The notes: generated by a model from the sequence alone, not told the origin. 64,000 bases of DNA from Methylobacterium sp. Leaf99 (GCF_001422375.1 NZ_LMMU01000001.1:1796178-1860177), one strand, 5' to 3'; shown: positions 23,229-32,131, counted from the first letter of the stretch. Numbers and translations: made by a program.

Positions 23229-23747
23229 ATGACCGCCACCCCGCATGTGCCCGACAGGCCGGCCCTGTCCCGCTATCCCCGCCTGGCGGCGGCGATCCTG
23301 CCCGTGCTCGTCACCAGCGTAATCGGGTCGCTCTCGACGGGGCCTAACATCGAGGGCTGGTACGCGGGCCTGACCAAGCCGTCCTTCAATCCGCCGAACT
23401 GGGCGTTCCCCCTGGCGTGGACCATCCTCTACGGCCTCATCGCCGTCTCGGCCTGGCGGCTGCTCGGCGCCATGCCGCGCACCGGACCGACCCGGGAGGG
23501 CTGGCGGCTGGCGGTCATCGCCTTCGCGGTGCAGCTCGCCCTCAACGCCGCCTGGACCCCGACGTTCTTCGCCGCCCATGCCATCGGGACGGGCGTGGTG
23601 GTCTCGGCAGCGATGTTCGTGATGATCCTCTGGACCATCCGCCTGTCCTGGCGCTTCGACCGCCTCGCCGCCGGTTTGCTCGTGCCCTATGCCGCCTGGG
23701 TCGGCTTCGCGACCATTCTCAACTTCGCCCTCTGGCGGTTGAACTGA
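23229..23747 (+). CDS. tspO: TspO/MBR family tryptophan-rich sensory protein
   Basis: The start is ATG 23229, giving 172 residues; the longer frame runs back through the repeat array and is not credible. It has five membrane helices typical of TspO. The Trp/Asn/Pro-rich signature is clear: IEGWYAGLTKPSFNPPNW (about 41-58), AWTILYGLIAVSAWRLL and LALNAAWTPTFFA. Bacterial TspO sits in the outer or inner membrane and binds porphyrins. In Rhodobacter it lowers tetrapyrrole and photosynthesis gene output in response to oxygen. Here it lies tail to tail with hemA, the first enzyme of tetrapyrrole synthesis, 58 bp away. That adjacency suggests, but does not prove, a shared tetrapyrrole role. Confidence 0.92.
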   Translation: MTATPHVPDRPALSRYPRLAAAILPVLVTSVIGSLSTGPNIEGWYAGLTKPSFNPPNWAFPLAWTILYGLIAVSAWRLLGAMPRTGPTREGWRLAVIAFAVQLALNAAWTPTFFAAHAIGTGVVVSAAMFVMILWTIRLSWRFDRLAAGLLVPYAAWVGFATILNFALWRLN

Positions 23748-23794
23748 GCATCGGCCCGAAAAGTGGTATCCGGTTTTCGGCAAAGGCCGATGCT
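23747..23794. repeat. Extragenic palindromic element/bidirectional terminator between tspO and hemA
   Basis: Nested palindrome: outer arms agcatcggcc (23747-23756) and ggccgatgct (23785-23794), inner arms cgaaaa (23757-23762) and ttttcg (23774-23779). The core cgaaaagtggtatccggttttcgg resembles an intergenic palindrome I know to be common in Hyphomicrobiales genomes (pattern cgaaaagtgg..ccggttttcgg). It lies exactly between convergent genes, where it could end both transcripts. Confidence 0.75.
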
Positions 23795-23804
23795 GCGGAA
23801 AGCC

Positions 23805-25130
23805 CTACTCGGCGGCTTCCACGAACACGGTGCCGGCGCGGGGCAGGTCGAGGGTGTCCCAGGTTTCCATGAGCGCCGCCGTCAGCTTGGCGATCTTGGC
23901 GTCGTCGTGGAACGGCGAGGGCGTGATGCGCAGGCGCTCGGTGCCGCGCGGCACCGTCGGGTAGTTGATCGGCTGGATGTAGATGGCGTGGTGTTCCAGC
24001 AGGTGGTCGGCCGCCGCCTTGCACAGCTCGGCATCGCCCACCATCACGGGCACGATGTGGGTCTGGGTGTGCAGCACCGGCAGGCCGGCGGCTTCGAGCG
24101 CCATCTTGGTGCGGTTGGCCTGACGCTGGTGCGCCTCGCGCTCGACGTTCGAGCGCTTGAGATAGCGCACGGAGGCGCGGGCGGCGGCCGCGATGGCCGG
24201 CGGCAGGGCGGTGGTGAAGATGAAGCCCGGCGCGTGGCTGCGCACGGCGTCGCACAGGACGGTGGAGCCGGTGATGTAGCCGCCGACGCAGCCGTAGCCC
24301 TTGGCCAGCGTCCCCTCGATGACGTCGACCCGGTGCATCACGCCGTCGCGCTCGGAGATGCCGCCGCCGCGCGGCCCGTAGAGGCCGACGGCGTGGACCT
24401 CATCGAGGTAGGTCATGGCGCCGTAACGGTCGGCGAGGTCGCAGATGGCCGCGATGTCGGACACGTCGCCGTCCATGGAATAGACGGACTCGAAGGCGAT
24501 CAGCTTCGGGCGGTCGCCCGCCGCGATCAGAAGCTCTTCGAGATGCGCGAGATCGTTGTGGCGGAAGATGCGCTTCTCGCAGCCCGAGTGACGCACGCCC
24601 TCGATCATCGAGTTGTGGTTGAACGCATCCGAGAGGATGAGGCAGTTCGGCAGCAGCTTGGCGATGGTCGAGATGCCGGCCTGGTTCGAGACGTAGCCCG
24701 AGGTGAAGACGAGGCCGGCTTCCTTGCCGTGCAGATCGGCGAGTTCGCGCTCCAGATCCACCAGGGGTGAATTGTTGCCGGCGATGTTGCGGGTGCCGCC
24801 GGCGCCCACGCCGCAGCGCGCCGCCGTCTGCGTCATGGCGTTCACCACGTCGGGATGCTGGCCCATGCCGAGGTAGTCGTTCGAGCACCAGACGGTGATC
24901 TCGGACGTCCCGCCATCGGGCTTGCGCCAGTTCGCCGTCGGGAAGCGTCCGGCGATGCGCTCGATATCGGCGAAGACGCGGTAGCGGCGCTCGGTGTGCA
25001 GGCGGTCGAGGGCCGTGCGGAAATGGGCGTCGTAATCGGCCCGGCCCTGGCCCGGACGGGTCTCGGTGGTCTTCCGGGTCTTGCGGGTCTCGGTGATCTC
25101 GCTCGTCGCGGGCATCCGGTTCACGGGCAT
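23805..25130 (-). CDS. hemA: 5-aminolevulinate synthase (C4 pathway)
   Basis: PLP enzyme that condenses glycine with succinyl-CoA to give 5-aminolevulinate, the committed step of heme, cobalamin and bacteriochlorophyll synthesis in alphaproteobacteria. Start placed at ATG 25130 ([10 protein letters not shown]), with a GAAGGA just upstream; the frame runs 61 codons further without homologous content. The 441-residue product has [16 protein letters not shown] (81-96), [12 protein letters not shown] (109-120), [23 protein letters not shown] (243-257) and the cofactor lysine K277 in [13 protein letters not shown]. An extra N-terminal segment of about 30 charged residues ([15 protein letters not shown]) is unusual. 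No Fnr or RegA site was recognised upstream. It is convergent with tspO. Confidence 0.96.
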   Translation of the reverse strand: MPVNRMPATSEITETRKTRKTTETRPGQGRADYDAHFRTALDRLHTERRYRVFADIERIAGRFPTANWRKPDGGTSEITVWCSNDYLGMGQHPDVVNAMTQTAARCGVGAGGTRNIAGNNSPLVDLERELADLHGKEAGLVFTSGYVSNQAGISTIAKLLPNCLILSDAFNHNSMIEGVRHSGCEKRIFRHNDLAHLEELLIAAGDRPKLIAFESVYSMDGDVSDIAAICDLADRYGAMTYLDEVHAVGLYGPRGGGISERDGVMHRVDVIEGTLAKGYGCVGGYITGSTVLCDAVRSHAPGFIFTTALPPAIAAAARASVRYLKRSNVEREAHQRQANRTKMALEAAGLPVLHTQTHIVPVMVGDAELCKAAADHLLEHHAIYIQPINYPTVPRGTERLRITPSPFHDDAKIAKLTAALMETWDTLDLPRAGTVFVEAAE

Positions 25131-25462
25131 CCGTCCTTCACGCTTGGGCTGATTGGCCGGCGGTGGGATCGCGGCCTCTGGCGGGATCGTTTCCGCGCGG
25201 ACCCTTATGCCAGACGGGGTCTTCGCGTTTGGTTTCGGCAAGGTGTCGCTGTCCCCGATCCGGAGACATCGAACGCCGCGCGTCGTGGCTGGCTCCTCCA
25301 GCGCGGTCGGCACGATACAGGCGAACTTGGAATTGGTTCAAGTCGACAACCGCAGCCCTGGTCTGCAGCTTGACGGTGCGGGTTGGGCCGGTGGACGGTG
25401 GGGATGGACAGCCGGCCCGTCGCCGTGGTGACGATGCGTCGCGTGAAGCCGACCCGAGAGCC
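25131..25462. other. Divergent intergenic region hemA / murA cluster
   Basis: This 332-bp space separates two divergent transcription units. It contains an AT-richer core, cgaacttggaattggttcaa (25321-25340), with a loose dyad (actt.. / ..aagt), which may be part of a promoter or operator. No match to a known regulator was accepted. The 61-codon upward extension of the hemA frame lies here but looks non-coding. Confidence 0.45.
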
Positions 25463-25663
25463 ATGACCGAGCAGACGGACAAGCGGACCGAGCGCCTGAA
25501 GGCGGCCCTGCGGGAGAACCTGCGACGGCGCAAGCTGCAGGTGCGCGGCCGCTCCGAGGCGCCGGAGGAGGTTCTGGAAGAGGTCCGGCCAGGGGCGCAA
25601 GGGGCACGCGCAGGGGTCCGGGACGGCGATCCGGCGGAGCCGCCCGAGGACGATCCGGCCTGA
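25463..25663 (+). CDS. Small conserved basic protein preceding murA
   Basis: Start at ATG 25463 gives 66 residues. The N-terminal half, MTEQTDKRTERLKAALRENL and then RRRKLQVRGR, is strongly basic and helical; the C-terminal half is acidic (EAPEEVLEEV, EPPEDDPA). A very similar small protein (TDKRTERLKAALRENLRRRK) is commonly found just before murA in Hyphomicrobiales. The conserved position is the main support. Function is unknown; the basic helix could bind nucleic acid. It lies 134 bp before murA on the same strand. Confidence 0.78.
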   Translation: MTEQTDKRTERLKAALRENLRRRKLQVRGRSEAPEEVLEEVRPGAQGARAGVRDGDPAEPPEDDPA

Positions 25664-25797
25664 GCGGGACCGCATCCCTTTTCCGACAAAACTGACGTAT
25701 ACGCCGGCTCAACGACACCGAAGGCGGGCCGCGGGCTCTCCACGAGACCGGTCCGACGTCCGCAGGACGCGGGACCCGAGCGCAAGGTTTGACGACA

Positions 25798-27087
25798 ATG
25801 GACCGCATCACCATCATCGGCGGCAGGCCGCTCAACGGCGTGATCCCGATCTCGGGCGCCAAGAACGCGGCCCTGCCCCTGATGATCGCCAGCCTGATGA
25901 CCGGCGAGACCCTGGAACTCGGCAACGTGCCGCGGCTCGCCGACATCAACGCCCTCCTGCGCATCCTCGGCAATCACGGCGTCGACCACATGGTGGTGGG
26001 CAAGCGCCCGGGCCAGACCACGGAGACCGGCCAGACCATCCGGCTGACCGCCTCCAACGTCATCGACACCACGGCGCCCTACGAGCTCGTCTCGACCATG
26101 CGGGCGAGCTTCTGGGTCATCGCGCCCCTGCTGGCGCGCTTCGGCGAGGCCCGGGTCTCGATGCCGGGCGGCTGCGCCATCGGCACCCGCCCCGTCGATC
26201 TCCTGCTGATGGCGCTGGAGCGCCTTGGCGCCACCGTCGAGGTCGACGGCGGCTACGTCATCGCCCGCGCCAAGAACGGCCTGCGCGGGGGTGAGATCCA
26301 CTTCCCCAAGGTGACGGTCGGCGGCACCCACGTGGCGCTGATGGCGGCCGCACTCGCCAACGGCTCCACCCTCATCGAGAACGCGGCCCGCGAGCCCGAG
26401 GTGGTGGATCTGGCCGCCTGCCTCACCAAGATGGGCGCCCGGATCGAGGGCGCCGGCACGCCGCGCATCACCATCGAGGGCGTTTCGCGCCTGCACGGCG
26501 CGCGGCACGACGTGCTGCCCGACCGGATCGAGACCGGCACCTACGCCATGGCGGTGGCCATGACAGGCGGCGACGTCACCCTGGAGAACACCCGGGCCGA
26601 CCTGCTGCATTCGGCCCTCGACGTGCTCTCGACCACGGGCGCCGAGATCACGGTGGGCACCGACACCATCCGCATCCGCCGCAACGGCGGCGGTATCGCG
26701 GCCGTCGATGTCACCACGGACCCGTTCCCGGGCTTCCCCACGGATCTGCAGGCCCAGTTCATGGCGCTGATGACCCTCGCCAAGGGCCAGTCGCACATCC
26801 GCGAGACGATCTTCGAGAACCGCTTCATGCACGTGCAGGAACTGGCCCGGCTCGGCGCCAGGATCCGCCTCGAGGGCGATCTCGCCATCGTCGAGGGCGT
26901 CGAGCGCCTCAAGGGCGCGCCCGTGATGGCGACGGATCTGCGCGCCTCGGTGTCGCTGGTCATCGCCGGCCTGGCCGCCGAGGGCGAGACCAGCATCAAC
27001 CGGGTCTATCACCTCGACCGCGGCTTCGAGGCCCTGGAGGCCAAGCTCGCCCGCTGCGGCGCCGAGATCACCCGCGTCCGCTCGTAG
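25798..27087 (+). CDS. murA: UDP-N-acetylglucosamine 1-carboxyvinyltransferase
   Basis: First committed enzyme of peptidoglycan synthesis; it transfers enolpyruvate from PEP to UDP-GlcNAc in the cytosol. The ATG at 25798 gives 429 residues; a TTG three codons earlier is also possible, and AAGG at 25784-25787 could serve either. The active site is intact: K22-N23 in [11 protein letters not shown] and C126 in [13 protein letters not shown], the cysteine targeted by fosfomycin. Other family stretches are [16 protein letters not shown] and [19 protein letters not shown]. It heads the cluster murA - DUF2948 - hisD - UPF0262 - phosphatase, although a convergent small gene and 700 bp separate murA from DUF2948 here. 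Confidence 0.97.
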   Translation: MDRITIIGGRPLNGVIPISGAKNAALPLMIASLMTGETLELGNVPRLADINALLRILGNHGVDHMVVGKRPGQTTETGQTIRLTASNVIDTTAPYELVSTMRASFWVIAPLLARFGEARVSMPGGCAIGTRPVDLLLMALERLGATVEVDGGYVIARAKNGLRGGEIHFPKVTVGGTHVALMAAALANGSTLIENAAREPEVVDLAACLTKMGARIEGAGTPRITIEGVSRLHGARHDVLPDRIETGTYAMAVAMTGGDVTLENTRADLLHSALDVLSTTGAEITVGTDTIRIRRNGGGIAAVDVTTDPFPGFPTDLQAQFMALMTLAKGQSHIRETIFENRFMHVQELARLGARIRLEGDLAIVEGVERLKGAPVMATDLRASVSLVIAGLAAEGETSINRVYHLDRGFEALEAKLARCGAEITRVRS

Positions 27088-27098
27088 AGATCGGGCAT

Positions 27099-27126
27099 CG
27101 GCGCCGGCCCGTGTGGGCCGACGCCG
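27099..27126. terminator. Hairpin terminator between murA and a convergent gene
   Basis: Twelve-bp stem with one mismatch (cggcgccggccc 27099-27110, gggccgacgccg 27115-27126) and a gtgt loop, placed 11 bp after the murA stop and 6 bp before the end of the convergent small gene. No T-tract follows. Confidence 0.6.
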
Positions 27127-27132
27127 GGAGCG

Positions 27133-27444
27133 TCAGCCGCCGACGGCGCCGCGCTTGAAGCCGAAGCCGGGGATGTCGCAGCCGCAAGGCGCGTTGTAGG
27201 GGGCCGGACGGGTGACGCAGTTGCCGCGCGCGGTGACGCAGACGCTGCCGCCGCGTCCGCCCCGGCCGCGACGCTCGTAGCGATCGTCGTCGTAGCGATC
27301 CCGGCGGCGCTCGTAGCGGTCCTCGTCATAGCGGCGCTCGAAGCGCCGGGGGCCGTCGTCGTAATACTGGGCCTTGGCCTCGAAGGCGCCGAGGCCGGTG
27401 CCGAGGGTCGCGGCCGTCGCGATCGCCAGGAGAATGCGCTTCAC
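27133..27444 (-). CDS. Small secreted Arg/Asp/Tyr-rich protein
   Basis: Best start is GTG 27444, with AAGGA seven bases upstream, giving 103 residues; the longer ATG-initiated frame has no coding character. A signal peptide (VKRILLAIATAATLGTGLGA, cleaved near EAKA-Q) is followed by a low-complexity repeat of alternating charge: RRFERRYDEDRYERRRDRYD. The C-terminal third contains four cysteines (SVCVTARGNCV, APCGCDIPGFG), likely forming two disulfides. Such short exported proteins with RYDEDRYERR repeats are frequent in Methylobacteriaceae. No function is known. It is convergent with murA. Confidence 0.72.
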   Translation of the reverse strand: MKRILLAIATAATLGTGLGAFEAKAQYYDDGPRRFERRYDEDRYERRRDRYDDDRYERRGRGGRGGSVCVTARGNCVTRPAPYNAPCGCDIPGFGFKRGAVGG

Positions 27445-27786
27445 CGAACTGTCCTTTCCGTCATCCCGGCCCGCCGCCCGATCCGGCGCGCTCGTGGCCG
27501 GAATCCGGGGCGTGAGCTCCGAGGGTCTGGGCACGAGACCTAGACCGATGCGGATGAACGGGGCCTGAGACCCGGCGTTCCCTGACGCGAGGCCCGTCCG
27601 TCCGCGCGAGAAACCTGCGGGCGCGGGGGCGTTCCGCGGGCGCAGGGGGGCTTTGGGCCGCGGGCGCATGGTTGCCGTGGGCCGACGGTCTCGCTACCTA
27701 CGGGGCCGACCGTTGCCAGATCCGGGACCGGCCCGGCCCAACCCCACCCCCGGCCCAACCCCACCCAAGAGCGCGACACCCCCGCC
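27445..27786. other. Divergent intergenic region upstream of DUF2948
   Basis: This 342-bp stretch carries promoters for both neighbours but no gene. The last 54 bp before the DUF2948 start hold a perfect 17-bp tandem repeat (27733-27766). The rest is G-rich, with a run of G at about 27647-27652. No reliable promoter match was found. Confidence 0.5.
27733..27766. repeat. Two perfect tandem copies of a 17-bp unit upstream of DUF2948
   Basis: Unit ccggcccaaccccaccc at 27733-27749 and 27750-27766, ending 20 bp before the ATG. It is purine-poor on the + strand, and the ribosome binding site is not obvious in it. Confidence 0.9.
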
Positions 27787-28254
27787 ATGGAGCTTCTCAA
27801 GCTCGCCGCCCTCGATGCCGACGACCTCGCCGTCGTCTCGGCCCACCTGCAGGACGCGATCCTGCGGGCCGAGGATCTGGCCTACCTCACGGACACCCAC
27901 CGCTTCGTGCTGGTGGCGCGGCGGTTCGACTGGTCGGCGGAAGACGGCGAGGCCCCGCGCCGGCGCCTGACGGGTGTGCATTTCGAGCGGGTCCTCGGCG
28001 TGCGCAGCCGCGGCCTCGTGCCGGGCGCGCCCTCCGAGACGCCCCTCGAACTCCTGGCCGTCACCTTCACGCCGGGCGAGGCCCCATCCGGCACCGCCAC
28101 CCTGGTGTTCGCCGGCAACGCCGCGATCCAGCTCGATCTCGAATGCATTGAGGTGCGGATGAAGGATCTCGGACCCGTCTGGGAGGTCGATGGCCGCCCC
28201 GATCACGAGGCCGCCGCCGCCGGGCGCGCTGCCGTCGAGGGACGCAACCCATGA
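27787..28254 (+). CDS. DUF2948 family protein
   Basis: The 155-residue product, starting MELLKLAALDADDLAVVSAH, matches the DUF2948 family found next to hisD in alphaproteobacteria. It has the conserved opening LKLAALDADDLAVVSAHLQDA, then HRFVLVARRFDW and HFERVLGVRSRGL. The middle LELLAVTFTPGE and the acidic IQLDLECIEVRMKDLGPVW complete the fold. It is soluble, with no signal peptide. Function is unknown. The stop overlaps the hisD start by 4 bp (ATGA), which points to translational coupling and a shared transcript. Confidence 0.88.
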   Translation: MELLKLAALDADDLAVVSAHLQDAILRAEDLAYLTDTHRFVLVARRFDWSAEDGEAPRRRLTGVHFERVLGVRSRGLVPGAPSETPLELLAVTFTPGEAPSGTATLVFAGNAAIQLDLECIEVRMKDLGPVWEVDGRPDHEAAAAGRAAVEGRNP

Positions 28255-29546
28255 TCCGCCTCGATTCCCGCGCCGCCGATTTCGCGGACAGCTTCGCCCG
28301 CCTGCTCACCGTCAAGCGCGAGATCTCGGAGGATGTCGACGAGACCGTGCGCGGCATCATCGCCGGCGTGGTCGCGGGCGGCGACACCGCCCTCGTCGAC
28401 TACACCCGCCGCTTCGACCGGGTCGGCGAGGCATTCACCGCCGCGTCCCTGCGGGTGACGGCCGACGAGATCCGGGCGGCCATCGCCGCCTGCCCGGCCG
28501 ACGCCCTGGAGGCCCTGCGCTTCGCCGCGACGCGCATCCGGACCTTCCACGAGGGCCAGGTGCCGGGCGATCACATGGGCACGGATGCCCTCGGGGTCAC
28601 CAGCGGCTGGCGCTGGACCGGCCTCGAATCGGTGGGCCTCTACGTGCCCGGCGGTACGGCGAGCTATCCCTCGTCGGTCCTGATGAACGCGATCCCGGCC
28701 CGCGTCGCCGGGGTGCCGCGCGTGGTCATGGTGGTGCCGATGCCGGAGGGGGCGATGAACCCCCTGGTGCTCGCCGCCGCCGACCTCGCCGGCGTCCACG
28801 AGGTCTACCGCGTCGGCGGCGCCCAGGCCGTGGCGGCGCTCGCCTACGGCACCGAGACCATCGCGCCCGTCGCAAAAATCGTCGGGCCCGGCAACGCCTG
28901 GGTCGCGGCGGCCAAGCGCCGGGTGTTCGGGCAGGTCGGAATCGACATGATCGCCGGCCCGTCCGAGGTGCTGATCCTCGCCGACGCCCACGCCAATCCG
29001 GACTGGGTCGCGGCCGACCTCCTGGCTCAGGCCGAGCACGATGTCGCCGCTCAATCGATCCTCGTCACCGATTCGTCCGACCTCGCCGACGCCGTCGAGG
29101 CGGCGGTGGAACGGGCGCTGACGACCCTGCCCCGGCAGGAGATCGCGCGGGCGAGCTGGCGCGATTACGGCGCCGTCGTCGTGGTGCGGGACTTCGACGA
29201 GGCGGTGCCCCTCGTCGACCGCCTCGCCCCCGAGCACCTCGAGATCGAGACGGCGGACGCCGAGGCGCTGGCCGCCAAGGTGCGCAACGCCGGGGCGATC
29301 TTCCTCGGCTCGCACACGCCGGAAGCCATCGGCGACTATGTCGGCGGCCCCAACCACGTCCTGCCCACCGCCCGCTCGGCGCGGTTCTCGTCAGGGCTCG
29401 GCGTCCTCGACTTCATGAAGCGCACGACGATCCTGCGCTGCACCCCCGAGGGCCTGCGGGCGCTCGGACCCTCGGCCATTGCGCTGGGACGGTCGGAGGG
29501 CCTCGAAGGCCACGCCCGCTCGGTGGCCATCCGCCTGAACCTGTGA
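28251..29546 (+). CDS. hisD: Histidinol dehydrogenase
   Basis: Final enzyme of histidine biosynthesis; oxidises L-histidinol to L-histidine in two NAD-dependent steps, using zinc. The 431-residue length is standard. Visible family stretches are [20 protein letters not shown] (about 132-151), [43 protein letters not shown], the zinc-region LLAQAEHD and the catalytic APEHLEI. The start ATG overlaps the DUF2948 stop and is preceded by GAGGGA. In many alphaproteobacteria hisD is likewise split from the other his genes and placed after murA. The UPF0262 gene begins four bases after its stop. Confidence 0.97.
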   Translation: MIRLDSRAADFADSFARLLTVKREISEDVDETVRGIIAGVVAGGDTALVDYTRRFDRVGEAFTAASLRVTADEIRAAIAACPADALEALRFAATRIRTFHEGQVPGDHMGTDALGVTSGWRWTGLESVGLYVPGGTASYPSSVLMNAIPARVAGVPRVVMVVPMPEGAMNPLVLAAADLAGVHEVYRVGGAQAVAALAYGTETIAPVAKIVGPGNAWVAAAKRRVFGQVGIDMIAGPSEVLILADAHANPDWVAADLLAQAEHDVAAQSILVTDSSDLADAVEAAVERALTTLPRQEIARASWRDYGAVVVVRDFDEAVPLVDRLAPEHLEIETADAEALAAKVRNAGAIFLGSHTPEAIGDYVGGPNHVLPTARSARFSSGLGVLDFMKRTTILRCTPEGLRALGPSAIALGRSEGLEGHARSVAIRLNL

Positions 29547-29550
29547 GGCG

Positions 29551-30051
29551 ATGATGCCCGGCGCGGCCAGATCCACGGAGCCGAAATCTCCCAACCGCCT
29601 CGTGGCGGTAACCCTCGACGAGGATTCCATCGGCCGGGGCAACCCCGACCAGGAGCACGAGCGCGCCATCGCGATCTTCGACATCCTCGAAGAGAACAGC
29701 TTCGCGATCCCCGGCCGCGAGGGGCCGTTCGCCCTCACCCTCGGACTCGTGGAGAGCAAGCTCGCCTTCGCCATCCGCACCGAGTCCGGCGATCCGGTGA
29801 TGACGCACCTCCTGTCGCTGACCCCGTTCCGCCGGGTGATCCGCGACTACGAGATGATCTGCGAGAGCTACTACAACGCCATCAAGACGGCCTCGCCGAC
29901 CCAGATCGAGGCCATCGACATGGGCCGGCGCGGCCTGCACAACGAGGCTTCCGACCTTCTGAAACAGCGTCTCGAAGGCAAGGTCGATCTGGACCACCAG
30001 ACGGCCCGGCGCCTCTTCACCCTGGTCTTCGCCTTGCACTGGAAGGCCTGA
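29551..30051 (+). CDS. UPF0262 family protein
   Basis: The 166-residue product has the UPF0262 features [54 protein letters not shown] and [20 protein letters not shown], and ends [11 protein letters not shown]. It is a soluble alphaproteobacterial protein of unknown function, always seen near hisD. Two ATG codons stand together at 29551; the hisD stop is four bases upstream and GAGGCG is the only ribosome binding site in view. A downstream phosphatase gene follows after 49 bp. The family is secure, the role is not. Confidence 0.9.
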   Translation: MMPGAARSTEPKSPNRLVAVTLDEDSIGRGNPDQEHERAIAIFDILEENSFAIPGREGPFALTLGLVESKLAFAIRTESGDPVMTHLLSLTPFRRVIRDYEMICESYYNAIKTASPTQIEAIDMGRRGLHNEASDLLKQRLEGKVDLDHQTARRLFTLVFALHWKA

Positions 30052-30100
30052 GCGACGTTCCCTGGAGCATTGCGCCTGAGAGCCCGGAGGCAGTGACCGG

Positions 30101-30562
30101 ATGGCGGACGAGGCCGGCCCGAAGAAGAAGCGCGTCCAATCGGCCCTGTTCATGTGCAACTTCAACGCCGTGCGCTCGCTGGCGGCGGAGGCCATCGCGC
30201 GGCATTATTTCGGCAAATCGATCTACGTGCAGTCGGCCGGCGTCCGCTCGGGCGAGCCCGCCGACCCGTTCATGGTGGCGGCGCTCGATGAGATCGGCAT
30301 CGATGCGTCGCGTCACAAGCCGCGGACGCTCGCCGAACTCGAGGAGTGGGAAGGCCTGAACTTCGACCTCATCGTCACCCTGGCGCCGGAGGCCCACCAC
30401 GCCGCCCTGGAGCTCACCCGCACCAACGCCGTCGAGGTGGAATACTGGCCGACGCCCGACCCCACCAATTTTCACGAGGGGTCGCGCGACCAGCGCCTCG
30501 ACGGCTACCGCGACGTGCGCGACGGCCTGATCTACCGGATCAAGACGCGGCTGAAGGGGTGA
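30101..30562 (+). CDS. Low-molecular-weight protein-tyrosine phosphatase/ArsC-like protein
   Basis: The 153-residue product has the phosphate-binding loop C-x5-R-S at 19-26 (CNFNAVRS) and the late PDP motif (YWPTPDPTNF, about residue 119-128), whose Asp serves as general acid. Both are hallmarks of low-Mr tyrosine phosphatases and thioredoxin-linked arsenate reductases. The Cys pair used in arsenate reduction is not evident, so a phosphatase role is favoured. The gene closes the murA-hisD cluster, as in many Hyphomicrobiales. GGAGG lies ten bases before the ATG. Its last 23 bp overlap the convergent NlpC/P60 gene. Confidence 0.87.
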   Translation: MADEAGPKKKRVQSALFMCNFNAVRSLAAEAIARHYFGKSIYVQSAGVRSGEPADPFMVAALDEIGIDASRHKPRTLAELEEWEGLNFDLIVTLAPEAHHAALELTRTNAVEVEYWPTPDPTNFHEGSRDQRLDGYRDVRDGLIYRIKTRLKG

Positions 30563-31418
30563 GGCGCCTGATGGCCGTCACCGGCCCGTAGCTCTTCTCC
30601 CGGATGCGGGCGACGGCCTCGGCCAGGGGCTCCACCGCCACCGCCATGTGGAAGCCGTTGGCGTGGATGAGCCGGACCGCGTCGAGCATGAGCCCGACAT
30701 GGCCGCGCCAGAACACGAGGTCGCCGCGCCGCAAGCCGTCGAGGCCGGTCGGCCGCTTTTCCCCGAGGGCCCGCTCCTGCTGGTCGGCATCGCGCGGTGC
30801 CACGATCCCCGCGGCGGCGAGGCAGAGCTGGACGAGGCCCGAGCAGTCGAGGCCGAGGCTGGTGCGTCCGCCCCAGAGGTAGGGCGTGCCGACGAGGCGC
30901 TCGGCGGTGCCGGCGAAATCGGGCTCCGTCCGGCCAAGCGCGGCGCCATGACCGGCGAAGACATGGTCGCCCGTGGCGAGGCGAAGGTACTCGCCCGCCT
31001 GCCCCACCACCGCCACGCGGGCGCCGAGGGTCAGGTAGCCGGTGGCGGGCAGTTTCAGGTCGGGGCCGGGATACAGGAAGGTCCGGAGCGCCGTGATCCG
31101 GTGGGTCGGCGCCGGATCGACCGGCCCCAGGGCCGCCTCCGCCAGGTAGCCGACATAGCCGTCGTGACCGAGGCGGACCCAGGCGAAGCCTTCTTCCGCC
31201 TCGTAGAGCGTTGCCGCATCGCCCATCACCGCCTCGGTGTCCACGGCGGCATCGAACCGGGGCGCCCGCCGCAGGGGCGACGACGGCACCACCACCCGGC
31301 GCGCTTCTCCCGCCACGTAGCGGTCCGCCGCGATCCGGCCGCGCAGGCGGATGTCGGCGAGATCGGCGCGCGCGGGCGTGAGGCGCGGATCGGTGATGTC
31401 GGTCAGGGCGTCGAGCAT
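30540..31418 (-). CDS. NlpC/P60 family peptidoglycan hydrolase with SH3 domains
   Basis: A 292-residue cysteine peptidase likely to cut gamma-D-Glu-meso-Dap bonds in muropeptides. After an N-terminal segment come two bacterial SH3-like domains (about 35-100 and 105-160). The catalytic NlpC/P60 domain follows (about 168-285), with C192 in LDCSGLVQLCL, H240 in RGHVGLML and H252 in IHANGFH. A YLWGG tyrosine motif sits just before the Cys. There is no signal peptide, so it probably works in the cytosol on recycled muropeptides, as do the YkfC-type dipeptidases. It converges on the phosphatase gene with a 23-bp overlap. Confidence 0.9.
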   Translation of the reverse strand: MLDALTDITDPRLTPARADLADIRLRGRIAADRYVAGEARRVVVPSSPLRRAPRFDAAVDTEAVMGDAATLYEAEEGFAWVRLGHDGYVGYLAEAALGPVDPAPTHRITALRTFLYPGPDLKLPATGYLTLGARVAVVGQAGEYLRLATGDHVFAGHGAALGRTEPDFAGTAERLVGTPYLWGGRTSLGLDCSGLVQLCLAAAGIVAPRDADQQERALGEKRPTGLDGLRRGDLVFWRGHVGLMLDAVRLIHANGFHMAVAVEPLAEAVARIREKSYGPVTAIRRLTPSAAS

Positions 31419-31597
31419 GGTCGGATTATCCGCTGTCCCGTCGCGGGCGGCAACGGCCTGGGACCGTGCCGCATTGCTGCCGGATCGGCCAAGCGGCTCG
31501 ACGCTTGCTTGCCGTCCCGCGTGCCCTGCTCGGGGGGGGGCGGCCCGCGTTCCTCAGCACTGTGCGCGGCGCAACCGCCCGACGCGATTTTGTGCGC

Positions 31598-31625
31598 TGC
31601 ACATATCGCTCGATCGGCGTATGAT
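31598..31625 (+). promoter_or_regulatory. Possible sigma-70-type promoter for the 31632 gene
   Basis: tgcaca (31598-31603) and tatgat (31620-31625) are spaced by 16 bp. The -10 differs from TATAAT in one base, while the -35 is weak. A start site about seven bases after the -10 would fall at the ATG, so the transcript could be leaderless or very short. This is a by-eye match only. Confidence 0.35.
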
Positions 31626-31631
31626 CGTGGA

Positions 31632-31982
31632 ATGCCAAGCGCGAGTCCCGTCGTGAAGAAGATCCCGAAATCCTTCAAGGACCTGCCGCCCATCCGTGTG
31701 CGCCGGGAGCCGCCGACGATTCCGGAGGCCGTGGCCGCCGCGCAGGACCTCGCCGACGAGGTCGAGCATCAGGTCGAGATCGCCGCCGGCCTCATCGGCC
31801 TGACCGCCGACGAGATCCGTCCGCACGTCCTGGCCGCCGCCAAGGCCAAGCCCGAGCGCGTCCCCGAGCACATCCTGACCGCCGGCAGCCCGAACCGGGC
31901 GCCGCGCACGGTCATCGTCGAGCGCCGCACCCGTCCGCCCGTCATCGTGGAACGGCGCGGCCGGCCGCCCCTGAGCCGGTAG
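31632..31982 (+). CDS. Hypothetical protein with repeated VIVERR motif
   Basis: The ATG at 31632 gives 116 residues. The first third is basic (VVKKIPKSFKDLPPIRVRRE), the centre is a predicted helical pair (PEAVAAAQDLADEVEHQVEI and DEIRPHVLAAAKAKP). The tail contains a doubled motif, VIVERRTRPP then VIVERRGRPP. There is no signal peptide or membrane segment. I recognise no domain. The duplicated tail could bind nucleic acid or act as an interaction motif. The gene is divergent from the NlpC/P60 gene and stands alone. A weak promoter-like match lies just upstream. Confidence 0.6.
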   Translation: MPSASPVVKKIPKSFKDLPPIRVRREPPTIPEAVAAAQDLADEVEHQVEIAAGLIGLTADEIRPHVLAAAKAKPERVPEHILTAGSPNRAPRTVIVERRTRPPVIVERRGRPPLSR

Positions 31983-31994
31983 CGCGAACGAGAA

Positions 31995-32024
31995 AGGCCC
32001 CGCCGAATTGCTTCGACGAGGCCT
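31995..32024 (-). terminator. Terminator for the minus-strand MazF-like gene (possibly bidirectional)
   Basis: Thirteen-position stem with two mismatches (31995-32007 with 32012-32024) and a ttgc loop. Read on the minus strand, the stem is followed by tttctcgtt, a passable U-rich tail, after the MazF-like gene. On the plus strand it lies 12 bp after the 31632 gene and may also stop that transcript. Confidence 0.6.
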
Positions 32025-32131
32025 GTTCTGAAGCTCGGTAAAGTCTCGGTGTCGACCCTGAGCGGACCGGGCTCCCAAAGCTCCTTTCGGAGACACACTG
32101 AATTTGGATGTTTCCAAGCCTGAATGCAACC

